From contig NZ_JAUSZN010000001.1 in the NCBI RefSeq assembly GCF_030817595.1, forward strand, positions 504,001-568,000: 64,000 nt of DNA, read 5' to 3'. The stretch's first letter is position 1, and each line of letters opens with the position of its first letter. Under the pieces are notes generated by a model that had not been told where the DNA came from, ran no database searches, and saw nothing but the letters and a program-made list of their open reading frames with translations. The position numbers were made by a program, and so were the translations under genes. This DNA is from Neobacillus niacini (GTDB taxonomy: Bacteria > Bacillota > Bacilli > Bacillales > Cytobacillaceae). Of this stretch, positions 63,962-64,000 are shown one piece after another.

Positions 63962-64000
63962 TCTCTAAAAAAATCACCATGATATCCACCTACGGTTGAC

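Overview
The window looks like a chromosomal segment of an endospore-forming, low-GC Bacillaceae bacterium of the Bacillus/Neobacillus/Mesobacillus kind. The evidence is AT-rich DNA, strong AGGAGG-type ribosome binding sites, a YhcN/YlaJ-type spore lipoprotein, LysM and CotSA-like glycosyltransferase genes, YisL, a T-box leucine leader and Bacillus-type Fur boxes. The genus is inference. No rRNA, tRNA, CRISPR array, transposase or phage gene was found. The window cuts an argH-like gene at its left edge.

Layout. (1) 1-15.3 kb is mostly housekeeping: argH-like lyase, spore lipoprotein, a Tat-linked GMC dehydrogenase operon with its own tatA, malate:quinone oxidoreductase, a methyltransferase, an MFS transporter, GNAT, yisL, T-box-controlled leuA, a LysM/beta-propeller protein and an NfrA-like reductase. 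(2) 15.6-18.0 kb is a small sugar-modification group: a frameshifted epimerase, an FdtA-type cupin and a glycosyltransferase. (3) 18.2-20.2 kb holds an AIM24 protein, a small unknown, and a Cas4/AddB-like Fe-S protein behind a perfect Fur operator. (4) 20.4-32.1 kb is the most striking region: a four-gene operon of very large proteins. It encodes a secreted, membrane-anchored VWA protein, a 1119-residue tubulin/FtsZ-like protein with GGTGSG, a coiled-coil membrane protein, and a 1277-residue multi-pass membrane protein ending in a zinc ribbon plus HELTH metallopeptidase that resembles the plant DA1 C-terminus. I think this is the best candidate for a poorly described system, perhaps an envelope or membrane-remodelling machine. 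(5) 32.4-47.5 kb has a divergent PRPP-synthetase paralog, a formate/nitrite channel, a scattered set of glycosyltransferases, sugar epimerases (wecB is frameshifted), a Ser/Thr kinase, an M14 peptidase, a NUDIX protein and a GNAT protein. (6) 47.7-63.9 kb is a CoA-thioester catabolic locus. Two paralogous TetR repressors share one operator design. They flank an acyl-CoA ligase, and the second heads a long operon encoding an SCP2-type thiolase, acyl-CoA dehydrogenase, two SDRs, two subunits of a benzoyl-CoA reductase/2-hydroxyacyl-CoA dehydratase-type enzyme with its ATP-dependent Fe-S activator, three crotonases, a CaiB/AMACR-type enzyme, a 3-hydroxyacyl-CoA dehydrogenase and a hotdog thioesterase.

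How the genes may work together. In region 6 the ligase would activate an acid to its CoA ester. Dehydrogenation, radical reduction or dehydration, hydration, oxidation and thiolysis would then degrade it, with the TetR proteins sensing an acyl-CoA. The substrate (aromatic, alicyclic, branched or steroid-like acid) cannot be read from sequence. In region 4 a surface sensor (VWA), a cytoskeletal NTPase, a membrane linker and a membrane protease are co-transcribed, which implies one envelope-spanning assembly. Two genes for surface sugars carry single-base frameshifts, which could be real decay, phase variation or assembly errors.
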